A stretch of 64,000 nucleotides of DNA from Colias croceus (Eukaryota; Arthropoda; Insecta; Lepidoptera; Pieridae): positions 7,318,501 through 7,382,500 of the forward strand of contig NC_059544.1 of NCBI RefSeq assembly GCF_905220415.1, given 5' to 3'. Under the pieces are notes generated by a model. That model was not told the origin of the DNA. It made no database searches and was given only the letters and a program-made list of their open reading frames with translations. Positions 34,836 through 45,508 of the stretch are shown in pieces. How positions within the stretch are numbered: the stretch's first letter is position 1; each line of letters starts with the position of its first letter. A program made the translations under genes and the position numbers.

Positions 34836-37611
34836 TTACCAAGATGCCTGATAACCATTCGAACGGGAACCAAACTGTTTCCAATCACTGACGCTGGCCG
34901 AACATGGGCAATTACGAGCAACATTATTTGAGTTCTTATAAGCACCATATCGTGGCCCAACATCGCTGGTCTGATGGCCAAAATCGTTCGATCTAAATTG
35001 CTGATTTTCCCAGCCATTCGCTGATCGTGCAGCTGATATGGTGGAAATGGAATCATCGTTGCTACTCTGCCATGAACTTCTCTGTCCTAAAATTTATTCC
35101 ATTAATTAAATATTATGTGCCTAAATTGTATTGTATATATAACAGTCGATTGATTAGTATTTCGTAATTTAGACAAATCCTACATGATCCTTTTTGAATT
35201 ACTTATGAGAATTTTGTGAGAATATCGAGTCAATCTAACGATTGACAGTAACCTGTAATATATACTTATTAATTACTCAATAAAATAGAAGAAGGAAACA
35301 TAAATATAAACCTATTCAAACATGAGTAGAAGTCTATAGACAACGTTGCCTAATTTGAGTTTTGGTACTTCATTTAATATTAATTTAATATTATTATAAT
35401 ATTGTTTGATCTATAAATGTTCTACTCGACTGCTCTATTTGATCTACAGACAAATTTACAAGTAGATTAGATATTAATCTTTCTTCGATTTCCAAAAGGT
35501 TATGATGCCGTTTCCATGATACAGTGGTAAAAGCGTGCGCGTCGAAACGAGTAGTCATAATATTATTATGTTCAATGACAAAGAATATATCTCCATCCAG
35601 AAAAACACAGAAGACTCATCCTACTGGACCGTATAGAAATATTTATCAGTGAAACATATATTGTAAAGGGATTTCTAGGTTGATCTTTTTCTACGTAATT
35701 GATGAATTTGTTGGTTTACAAAACAACCTTCTCGTATACCATGAAATGAAAATTAAGGACTACGTATGCTTGAGGTTGCTTCTCAGAAATATACGGGTAC
35801 AATGGAAAGTATCACCCACCCCCCTGCGTCTTCATTGGAAATTTCGATTTTATTCGCACGCATCATTTGAGGTGAAGATTACACGATAAAAAAGAATTAC
35901 CATAACACGACCTATAAATAATTACCATGAGTTATTTAAAAGAATTAATTATTGTGGAAACTCAGCTTTATATACTCAGACTATTTTGTCGAAATCGAAT
36001 GTATTGAGGAAAATTTAAATAAGAAAGACAATTTTATCACGATATTTTTCTTGAGAGTTTGAGTGGAAATATGCAGATAAATAGAAAATAGCTATTTATA
36101 TCTATTGTATGTTGGAACTTGGACCATTCTTAGAACTCTGCTGATGCTTATTAAATGATAAGGGGTGTGGTTTCACGGGATTCTGAATCTTTTTAATACA
36201 ATTTCGCAAATGGTTTCACAAATTTGTAACGTCTAAATTTAAGTTATGTATAGCTTGTTCAAAGACGAATTTTTTTTGCTGTTGTTGAATCTTGTTTAGA
36301 AAAATAGGCTTGTAATTAAAATTTAACTAATGAATACCTTTGTTGAGCTTTGAGCTTTCAACCACAAACCACAGCCGATAGACGGATCACGGACATATTA
36401 GTTCGTATTTATTGAATTAACTTTATATGTATTTACTAAAGTACTGCTAATTCAATATCCCATAGCATATAGTGTTATAAGCAAGTAGATGAGTATAACA
36501 TACACACATCTATTAAATTACTTTGTTTATAATACCGCAATACAATTATGATAAAAAGTAAGTAAGTATATCTTAATTAAGAAGAGTTTCAAACTTTTCA
36601 TGCATATTATCTGGTAAGTAAATGGACGAAAACGATTTTAATTAAGATCTAAGATTATTCTCTTCTCTGTGTGGTAAACATTTAGCTTTTAGAAAATTAA
36701 AGAATTTTACTTATTATATAATCTAGACGTTTTAAATGTTATTTAACTATTTAATACTCGCAAATGTTATTAACTATAATTAAAATACTCGCGTTTAGTT
36801 AACACTTAACATTATTATCCTATTATTATTATAGATGCGAAAGTTTGTGAGGATGGATGGATGGATTTTTGTTATTCTTTCACGCAAATACTGCTGAACT
36901 GATTACAATGAAATGAATTTGGTATGTCGATAGGTATACTATACCTAGAATAAGACATAGGCTACTTTTTATCCCAATAATCCTCCAGGAACGGGTAACT
37001 ATACTGGTTTTTCTTTCAAAACGCGGGCAAAGCCGCGGGAGCGGAAGCGAGCGTCTTAAATAAATATAAACTTACTTGGGTTAAATAATGCAATACTAAA
37101 ATAAATATTACCTACCTGGTGATTGAAATTGACGATGAGCAGAACTTCCTGCTATCACACATAGCACAGATAAAGCTACAAATTTCACCTGAAAACGTAT
37201 TAAGCGAAATTTTATTACGTCCATAACTAATTTCCGAGAACTCTTTATTTAATGTGATTGAATACGATCCAAATAAATCCAGTAAATATTAAAATATCAC
37301 CATGAATATTTTGTTAATAATTTCTTCACTTAAATAACAAACTATGCAATAAAATAACAAAAATCTACAAAAAAAAGCAGAAAGTATGCCATAACTTATC
37401 ATAACAATTAGAACCAGCCATTGTGTAATTAGGAGGCTTTATCACATAGTATCAATGTTCTCTACATAAGAACAACAACGAATACTCTAAATAAAAGTAT
37501 ATGTATGTGTAAGTTATATCACTGCAAATTTGTTTAAAGGGATCTGATGGGTACTAAAGGTTCAATACCTAAGTGTAATTATTATTTATCAAATTAACTC
37601 ACCGACATCAT
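34836..37611 (-). CDS. Predicted small secreted protein, unknown family
   Basis: The minus-strand exons are 37611-37603, 37188-37116 and 35086-34836, with GT-AG introns and consistent phase, giving 110 residues. The start is MMSVKFVALSVLCVIAGSSA, a textbook signal peptide with predicted cleavage before HRQF. The mature part of about 90 residues is rich in Ser, Asn, Gln and Gly (QRSSWQSSNDDS, FRSNDFGHQTSD), has only two cysteines in a CPC and ends NGYQASW. A TATA box lies about 50 bp upstream. I do not recognise a family; a structural, silk, cuticle or defence secretion would be guesses. A second frame of the last exon is also open (it contains QRMAGKISNLDR), but the exon 2 phase selects the frame given here. 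A worn copy of the last exon is near 12.0 kb. An ATTAAA about 60 nt past the stop could serve for polyadenylation. Confidence 0.5.
35506..35680 (+). mobile_element. Very worn tRNA-derived SINE
   Basis: GCCGTTTCCATGATACAGTGG aligns to the head of the SINE at 24134, and TATCAGTGAAACATATATTG to its tail. Box B is lost. It lies in the second intron of the secreted-protein gene. Confidence 0.5.
36825..37055 (+). repeat. Worn copy of the 'CTGTCTGT' repeat family
   Basis: ATAGATGCGAAAG, AGACATAGGCTACTTTTTAT and ACGCGGGCAAAGCCGCGGG are kept; the CTGTCTGT block is replaced by GGATGGATGGATGG. In an intron of the secreted-protein gene. Confidence 0.55.
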
Positions 37612-37658
37612 TTTCGAAGGCACAACTTTGTTATGGTTGTACAGTTCTGCAATAAACA

Positions 37659-37666
37659 TTTATATA
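37659..37666 (-). promoter_or_regulatory. TATA box of the secreted-protein gene
   Basis: TATATAAA on the minus strand, about 48 bp before the ATG. This implies a start site close to the ATG and a short 5' UTR. Confidence 0.5.
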
Positions 37667-37935
37667 CTAAGACAAATCCTATTCAAGTATTCGTAATCAT
37701 TGTTCTATATACATGTTTGTTATGCCAGTAATGATTTTATCGTGAGTTTATTATTGTGGTTAATTATTATTGAAAAAAAATATTAATACGATTTGCTAAA
37801 ACGTGTTCTTTTAATCGGGCATCATTGTAAATGTCACCTTGACTATTAATTACATTTTACGAGGACATATTGTAAGTGTTAGAACTATTTGTGTTGTTTC
37901 ATTTAATTAGAAAAATCTTGTATGGTTTCCCAATA

Positions 37936-38074
37936 TTAATATTATAAAGCTGAAGAGTTTGTTTGTTTGTATGAACGCGCTAATCTCAGGAACTACTGGT
38001 CCGATTTGAAAAATTCGGTCCGGACGGGAACGGGAGCGGAAAAATGCAGGTAAAACCGCGGGGTACAGCTAGTC
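37936..38074 (+). repeat. Copy of the 'AGCTTTATAATAT' family
   Basis: ATTATAAAGCTGAAGAG, CTAATCTCAGGAACTACTGG and AACCGCGGGGTACAGCTAG are present. Confidence 0.65.
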
Positions 38075-38151
38075 TAATATACTTATGAAAAGTGTGTGAA
38101 TAACTCTACTTGCAGCTTTCTTCCATAGTTGTTTGTATAATTTAATATATA

Positions 38152-38363
38152 GTGAAGTCCCGTGTCCCCGTAGTGGGGTAAGGGGCAGATGCATTATGCA
38201 TACACCTGTTTCACTGATCGATTTTCTTTAGGGACAAGTAGGTGATCAGCCTTCTATGTCCTGCCAGACCGAGACATTTTTTTTCTTCGTCTCCACCGGG
38301 AATCGAACCCAGGACACCTCGGTTCTACGCTCACGCGTCAACCACTGTACCAAGGAGGCGGTC
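38152..38363 (-). mobile_element. tRNA-derived SINE, third copy
   Basis: A near full-length copy in reverse orientation; box B reads GGGAATCGAACCC and box A CCACTGTACCA on the plus strand. Flanks share AGTTTGTATAAT in slightly worn form. It lies upstream of the secreted-protein gene. Confidence 0.85.
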
Positions 38364-39382
38364 AGTTTGTATAATATACTCAAATTAAATAAATAAATAA
38401 ATAAAATACTCTAAGTGAGTACGTGCAATACTACACAGAAATAAATAAACATCAATCCAAAGGTCCATAAATCCTCACTATTATGATCCATTGCTACAGG
38501 CTTCAAGCACGTGTGAGCCAGAGCAAATAATTTTCCCTGGATTTGCATTATTACTTTAACCATAATACGAATTATAATGAATAAATCACGAATTAAACTG
38601 TGCTAAGAAGTGAAAGTGAACTGAGTGTATGATTAGGTCACGTAACATTATCTATGTTAAAAAACGGAACGAATTGTTAATTAATAAATAATTTTATATT
38701 AACGTCAAACTCGTCGCTAATATTAGAAATGTTAATTAAAAATTTCCGCCAAATTCCTGTTTCTTGTAATTTATTTGTAAATCCCAAAAATCTTATTTGT
38801 TCTCGAAATTGGGTGTTTAATGACATTGTTACGAATAACATATTTAATTATTTGCTAATTAAATGGTATTCCAAGAATACTTTGATATTCAAGAATTACT
38901 TCAAATAGAGTAGAGATCTAGATCAGATAATAGATAATATTGGATTTGTTAATCTTTAAATAAGTTTTTTTTTTTACCAAAGAGATATATTTGAAACTTA
39001 GCTATTAACTGCGACATATTGTGTAAACAAGATGAATTTAATTACTTACTTATTACTTACAAGATACCAGTGTATGCAAAATGCTACCAGAACAAGCCTC
39101 TGCAAATAAGCCGTAGGCACTGCGGTATCTATTCCGTATTATTAACATTATGAATATAACATACTTATTTGTAATATATTTAATTGCTCGTGGCGGTTTT
39201 ACTGCATTTTAATGTTACCTACGAACTTTTTATTATTATATGGGCGCTCTACATTTCTTGTTCTTAACTACATTCATGCTATGCTATTGTAATATATTAA
39301 AAAAAAAACAATTGATGTGCCTAAGGGTTTTTTTTATATAAATAAAAAGTATTTGGTATGCAAAATAACTCCTATAGATAAT

Positions 39383-40045
39383 CCAAAGATTTGGAAATCT
39401 AGACACGCGGCAGCGTGTCAAGCCGAGTTCAAGCGAAGAGAACTGGCGAGCAGCAGCCGTGTGTATATTTACACGAACCATTTCGAGCCACTTTTCACCC
39501 CCTTATAACTCGAAAACTATTTAAGTTAAATAAACCAAATTTGGTACATATCAAGACGACCTCAAGATAAACAGGAACCTTAAATTTCATAAATACAGAT
39601 TAAACAGTTGCGTAGATATTAATATCCAAAAATCGCAATTTTTAAGACTGACTGACTTATAGACATATACAAAACCTAACCCACTTCCAGATGACCTAGA
39701 AAGTTAAAATTTTGTAATCAACTAGGTAATAGTGAGTGTACAAAGGAAAAAATCAGAAAATACTGAATTTATTTGTATTTATTTTTTTATTCAATGACAT
39801 TAATTTTGTTTGTATGGAAAAATGGAAAAGTTTAAAAAAATCGAAAATAGTATATTCACCTTACTAGTCTTAAAAAATAGATCAAAACTAATCAGTGGCC
39901 GAAAAAAATTTTGAAATCCATCAATAAATGACTGAGATATAGATTATTGAAGTTTACATATGTTAGGACTTAGGACGAAACATCTGTAGATTCGAAGCGC
40001 CTCTGACATCACACTCACTCGCGCTGGTATCGCTAGGGCGGATTA
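39383..40045. repeat. Unclassified dispersed repeat
   Basis: Begins in the GC-rich CACGCGGCAGCGTGTCAAG, runs through CCCCCTTATAACTCGAAAAC and ends near CGCTGGTATCGCTAGGGCGG. The phrase style is like other lepidopteran repeats, but only one copy is in the window, so class and limits are uncertain. Confidence 0.3.
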
Positions 40046-40794
40046 CTTCGATTGCATGATTTCTTTATTCAAGACTGTTATTAAACGTAAAATAAAAGAA
40101 AATTGTAATAAAAATATTGCTCATACAGTTAAAAAAAATATATAATTTTACATATTCACATTTATTTATTCTTTATTTATGAATGTTTAGTTTAGTTTTA
40201 ATTTCAGTGTAAATAAATAAATAAATAAATAAAATCTTTATTTTGCTTTAAACATGGTATTCAGTGGTGATACAATTATATTAATAAAGCACAAACATGT
40301 TCAGCCAATACAAGCATGCAAAAATAATTACCATAAATGGTGTAATGGAAGAAGGCTTCGTCGAAGGTCGAAATGATTTAATTTGCGTAATATTAATATA
40401 AGTGAAACATCTTTAGGCGCGTTTAGAGTAAAATTTCAAGATCGCGTCATGGCAATACCGTAACGTCATGGAGTAAGGCGACGATTCTTCTACAACGATC
40501 TTTGCATCTTGGTGTGTCTTTGCATCTTGTCTAGTGTGTGTACAAATTCACGCTGGATGTTTAGAAAATCATGTAATCTTTTAAACAGAAAACGAGTTTA
40601 AAAAATTGCAGATAATGACGGGGCAATGTGCGCTGACATTCATAACATATAAGAAAATATAGAAAATAATACTAAACAAACCATACAGAGAAACCGCAAG
40701 AAAAAATAAAAAAAATCCTATATAAAAAGTATTATACTTATTCATAAAGTAAATCAAATATGCAGAGTAATTTTCTGTACAAAAAGTAATGATA

Positions 40795-40942
40795 TCCCAC
40801 CAAAAACATAAATGTAAAATTTAAATAAATTTCTGGACTGTCTGCAGAACTTGGCACACATTTAGATCTCATTTCTTTTTTTGGCAAATTAAGTCAACGA
40901 TTGAACTCGGCTCCAAATTTTACATTTATGTTTTTGGTGGGA
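40795..40942. mobile_element. MITE with TA target duplication, 148 bp
   Basis: The ends TCCCACCAAAAACATAAATG and its exact complement are flanked by TA on both sides (40793-40794 and 40943-40944). Inverted ends of about 26 bp plus a TA duplication fit a Tc1/mariner-type MITE. A related single end is at 20657. Confidence 0.8.
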
Positions 40943-40970
40943 TAAACGTTACAGTCATCATTCGTTTTTT

Positions 40971-41165
40971 AACCGACTTCAAAAAAAAGGAGGAGATTAT
41001 CAATTCAGCCGGTATGTTTTTTTTATGTATGTACACCGATTACTCCGAGGTTTCTGAACCGATTTACGTGATTCTTTTTTTTTTCGGATAGGCCCAGTAG
41101 TTTTTATTTTATGAGCATTTTTGTCTGTATTTGTAAATGTTGCAAGTGCAAGTTTGAAGTCGGTT
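40971..41165 (+). mobile_element. Short element with AACCGACTTC inverted ends
   Basis: Starts AACCGACTTCAAAAAAAAGG and ends TTTGAAGTCGGTT. The inner TACACCGATTACTCCGAGG is a phrase I recognise from a common lepidopteran repeat. 195 bp, non-coding. Confidence 0.65.
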
Positions 41166-41204
41166 GTTGACTTGTTCAATAGACAAGTATCTTATCTAAA
41201 AACA

Positions 41205-41395
41205 AAACGTGCCAAATGATGTTTTCATGAAGATTTGTTCCCCTTTATCTTTCGCCTGAAATTAGATTTCACCAACTCGATAAGAATATGGGTTAACATG
41301 TAATAGCCATTACTTCAGTTGAACTTATCACGTCTAATAAAACGTTATTAGGACGAGAAAAGGGTCCCTAGCGACTTTTATATCGGTTTCTTGTC
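41205..41395 (+). repeat. Segment duplicated at 13520-13700
   Basis: Same order and orientation of shared runs as in the 13.5-kb copy, about three quarters identical by eye. It lies between two transposable elements. Confidence 0.6.
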
Positions 41396-41465
41396 ACCAC
41401 CCTTTAAAATCGCACTTAAATTATTTGCTACTTAGATTAGTGCAGAGATTTATTTATTTTACTTA

Positions 41466-42198
41466 GGGCCGATTTTTCAATGCCCAGATAAACAGCTAGA
41501 TAGACTTTATTCTTCAGTTAACAAAATATTCAATTTTTCAATAGACGAATAGGACTTATCTATCGAATAACTACGTAATTTGAGGAATAAATCTATCTGC
41601 TGCTCCAACGGCCAGATAGCGTGCTATTCGACGATTAGACGTTTGAATTGACAACTGACGCGTCAAATTTGGGATATTTTCGTATGTAATAACATAGAGC
41701 GTAGAATTTTTACAATAAAGCCTCTTTCTATAAAATAATTATCAATTAAAATCATATTGAAATTGATGTTTTTGATAGTACCTACTGATGATCATGCCAT
41801 TTAAAATTTTCCGGACGCTGCCTTTATGTCGTTTCCATCGTAAAATATATAAATTTTAACACAAATTTAATCAAAACTCTTTACTCGAATCAAAACAATA
41901 ATCAACAATCATAGAACACAAGATAAACTTAAAATGCACTCCTGACGTGAGTCATAATGACGGTTGTTGACATATTGCAAGTTGACTCTATCCCGCTCTA
42001 ACCTGACTAATTTAATATGTTTGTTTCGCCACTCCAAGAGCAGAGCTGCCAATATGGAAATATTTGGTCAGATAGTTATTCATCAAATAAATCACGATTG
42101 AAAAATAGGCGAGCCGTTATGAGTTAGATAAGCAATTGAATAAATCTATTCGAGGGGTAGTTATTAGACTGTTTATCTGGGCATTGAAAAATCGGCCC
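41466..42198. mobile_element. PIF/Harbinger-like non-autonomous element, 733 bp
   Basis: The ends GGGCCGATTTTTCAATGCCC pair perfectly for about 30 bp, continuing AGATAAACAG. Both flanks are TTA, the 3-bp TWA target duplication typical of PIF/Harbinger. The interior has no transposase frame. Its end is shared in part with the 182-bp element at 5413. Confidence 0.8.
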
Positions 42199-42242
42199 TT
42201 ACAATCACAAATTGATTGCTTATGTCAAACTAGGTTTTCGCC

Positions 42243-42316
42243 CGCCAAACTAGGTTTAGGCGTGATTGAGTAACAGACAGACAGAGTTACTTTCGCATTT
42301 ATAATATTAGTATGGA
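42243..42316 (-). repeat. Truncated copy of the 'CTGTCTGT' family
   Basis: Only the end with AGGCGTGATTGAGTAACAG and TTATAATATTAGTATGG is present, directly after the Harbinger-like element. Confidence 0.65.
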
Positions 42317-42354
42317 TTGGTATAAATCTTAATATTGTGTGTTAATTAAACCAG

Positions 42355-42592
42355 ATTTATTTAACACTATCATTCCGCCCGCAATTCCGCCCGCCTAGGT
42401 CTTTACAGAAAAACCCACATAGTTCTTTCTCCCCGTAGGATTTCCGGGATAAAACTATGTCAACCTGTTCTCTGGTCTCAGACTTTCTATGCACTAAATT
42501 TCATCAAAATTGATTCCATGATTTATGTGTGAAGACCAGATAGAAAAACAGAGTTACCTACTTTCACTTTTATAATATTAGTAGAGATTTTC
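42355..42592 (-). repeat. Worn copy of the 'CTGTCTGT' family
   Basis: CCGCCCGCCTAGGTCTTTAC, GATTTCCGGGATAAAACTAT and TTATAATATTAGTAGAG mark the copy. Confidence 0.55.
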
Positions 42593-45508
42593 AGTATTTA
42601 ATATTTCAGTATGAGTTAGCTAAATTTTACCGATACTAAACATTTATTATCGATATTATCGATAAAAAAGTGTATTGTAAAATGTATTACTTAAATAATC
42701 CAACTGTACCTACATAATGCTTAGAAAGGGAAGGCCCGTTTTCCGATATCCTGTTTTCTGATATTTTCTTTTATTTTTTATTTTTTACAGCACAAATTTA
42801 AAAATTAATTGGATTTTAACAATTCATCATTATGTATACCAACTTGAAAGTACAAAATTACAGTCTTATGAACGGTAAATATAAAAGTAACAGGCAAGTA
42901 CTTAGGTAAATGTACGTATTGTATATTTTCTTCATAAACTACCTAGGTACATACATACAAAATGTATGTTTATTGAATGGTTTTATGAGATTACTTGAAA
43001 AATCGTCTATATTAAGATTATTTTTCTATTAATAAAAGTTTATCTCAACGGAAGAATTTCTGGCAGCCACCTCGTCTCTAGGTGAAGGTGATAAGTATGA
43101 CAAATAATGATTTACGTGAGAGCCGCATGCTGGACGTGTTATTGCAACCTTTGACACTGTTATCAATAAATTCACGCGGTAGGTAACAGAATAAGTATGA
43201 ATAACAATTATAATCTAGAGACACAGCAGACTTATAAACAAGGTTACAAATAGGTTTAGTGGTTGAGGAATATTAGTTAGGATGAAGTCGAATCGTATGA
43301 ATTAAGATTAAATCTTTAATCTAGTTACTTTGCAGTATTGAATAACTATTGTTTTCTTAGTATTTTTATTCAGAACTAATTACATACCACATTGAACACG
43401 TTATTATCACAACTTCTTTCCTCATAGTAGTTGCCATTTGAAAGACTTGTTCTTTGTTCTTCTAAGTTCTCATTTAAGTCATAATGCCCTTAGCAGCCAA
43501 AACAGATCTCATATCCGAGGATACCATTGGCAAAAACTTTTATCCCTAAGTGAAAAAAAACAACATTAACATTATGTAGATATATTAAGAAAAAGGTGTT
43601 CCTAAGGTAAAATAAATGAATTTAGGTTTGAGCTTGAACTATTGATTCATGAAAATGCAAAAATGTATTCTAAGCTTCCTTGTGAAATACAACGAAGGTT
43701 CTAAATTTAGAATGTTCTAAATATACTTTGCGTAATAGGTAGGTACTGTTTTTTCTTCAATATGGTAATGATGGTCATTAGGCTAGTATGTATGTTGCAG
43801 TGAAAGTGAAATTCTCATTTTGTAAACATTTCTAGAGTGAATATGATATCTTATTTAATATTTTATTATTATTTTCAAATTATGTGATGTTTTTTAAATA
43901 AATAAATAAATCTTTCACATTGGTTTTTGTTTGCAGGCACACCAAGAGATAATATCAGAAAATATAAAGATATATTGCTTTTAAGGTTGAATGCAACCTA
44001 TATTTCTCTATTTTGACACTTCAAAATCGCTTCTAAACGAAGAGTTCGAGTTTGAGTTTTAATAGTTGATACAATATTGAATATACCAATTACCAAATCA
44101 CTATTCATATGTATTAAATCAGATAATAAACATTTCAACAACTACTTTATTAGGTAAATATATATCTCTGAGAAAGTCAAACGGCCATAGGCATTGCCGT
44201 TTGATAAGTGATCATTAACGCGGTCCATTAGTTGCAGATGTGTTATCAGACTTAATTTATTACATTTGGGATCTGCATGAAATTGTACGACGGAGAGAAA
44301 CAATATTACACAAGCAAAATTACACACAGATTAATCACATAGAAAAACGTGAAAAGCTAATGAAGACAAATGAAATGGAAAAGTTATTGGTTTTAACAAA
44401 CGTGTTTAAATCTTCATTTTAAAAATCGACGAATAATTTATTTTGACCTTATCTTAATCTATTAAAGTTGAGTTACCTTATCTGAAAGGCTACGGTGGTG
44501 ACAGGAAGACGAAGCTTTGGCCTTACAAATAAGCTAATGATGATTTGTCGTTCTTCTACGAAATTTAGTTTAAACTATAATTTTACTACAACCATATTTT
44601 ATTTCACCGTGGCTAGAAATTATAAAAATAACTTATTTACTTAAAATCTAGATAGCGCATGAAAATCAAATCACTTTCTAAGACAATTACTCCCAAAAAG
44701 GGCTTCTTAAAGTTTCCTTTGCACTTTAACGGTAGCACTGAAGGCGCATGTATACGACAGTAGGTACTAGGTAGTAATTTCAATTAAGGGCCGTTGGAAC
44801 CGCTCTATGGTTGCTGTCAATTTGAGCCCTTGTTTGGTTACAGTCAATTACTTTTATGCTAATGGTGTTCGGAAAAATATTATTTTACAACTGCAATATT
44901 ATTTTATTTTTACTAAAACATGTAAAATTAAAATAGAAAATTAAAATTTAGTTTCGAATTATTAAGACATGAGAATGCACGTGTAGAATTAAATATTTGT
45001 TGTTAATTTATAACAAAAAGTTCTGAATATAAAAATATTTAAACTCAAAAATTGCTCTACAATTTTTTGTTTTAGGATTTAAGTTTAAAATAATAAAAAA
45101 AGGCTTAATTATAAAATAGTATTAAGGAAGTGCTTATTTTAATATAATATCTAAGTATTGTTATTAATATTTCTCTATATTCAGTTGAACTGCGAACTTT
45201 GTAGCGTATTTCCATTCATACATTTTCCTCATGACTTCATTATTTATTATAATTAGAGCAGAGACATAAAAAAATTAGAGAATATAAAATCTATCTATAG
45301 GTATCTTAAGTAGTAGTTTAATTTAATTGAAACGAATAATAAAACGGTTTCGTTTTGACTTAATTCAGTCAAAAGATGAATGTTTTTACAACAGCCTGTA
45401 GGTTACAACTTAGCTTGATGAAAATTTCTATATACGCTTCAGTTTTTTTTCGCTCTCACCATCACACTGGTCGTGTCAAAGTGTGATTTTTGAATTAAGC
45501 GATCCATA
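42593..45508. other. Region upstream of the GPCR
   Basis: AT-rich DNA with the duplicated segment at 43033 and no supported exon. I searched for remains of the desaturase that a tandem duplication would place here and found none. No clear TATA/initiator pair was found close to the GPCR ATG. Confidence 0.45.
43033..43190 (+). repeat. Segment duplicated at 28240-28430
   Basis: Partner of the segment in the desaturase intron; GTGTTATTGCAACCT and GTTATCAAT are kept. About three quarters identical by eye, with small gaps. Confidence 0.6.

Noticed and set aside
34820..35056. 78-codon minus-strand frame starting MIPFPPYQ
   Set aside because: An alternative frame of the last exon of the secreted-protein gene. 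The signal-peptide exon ends in a phase that selects the other frame. Kept as a question in the findings.
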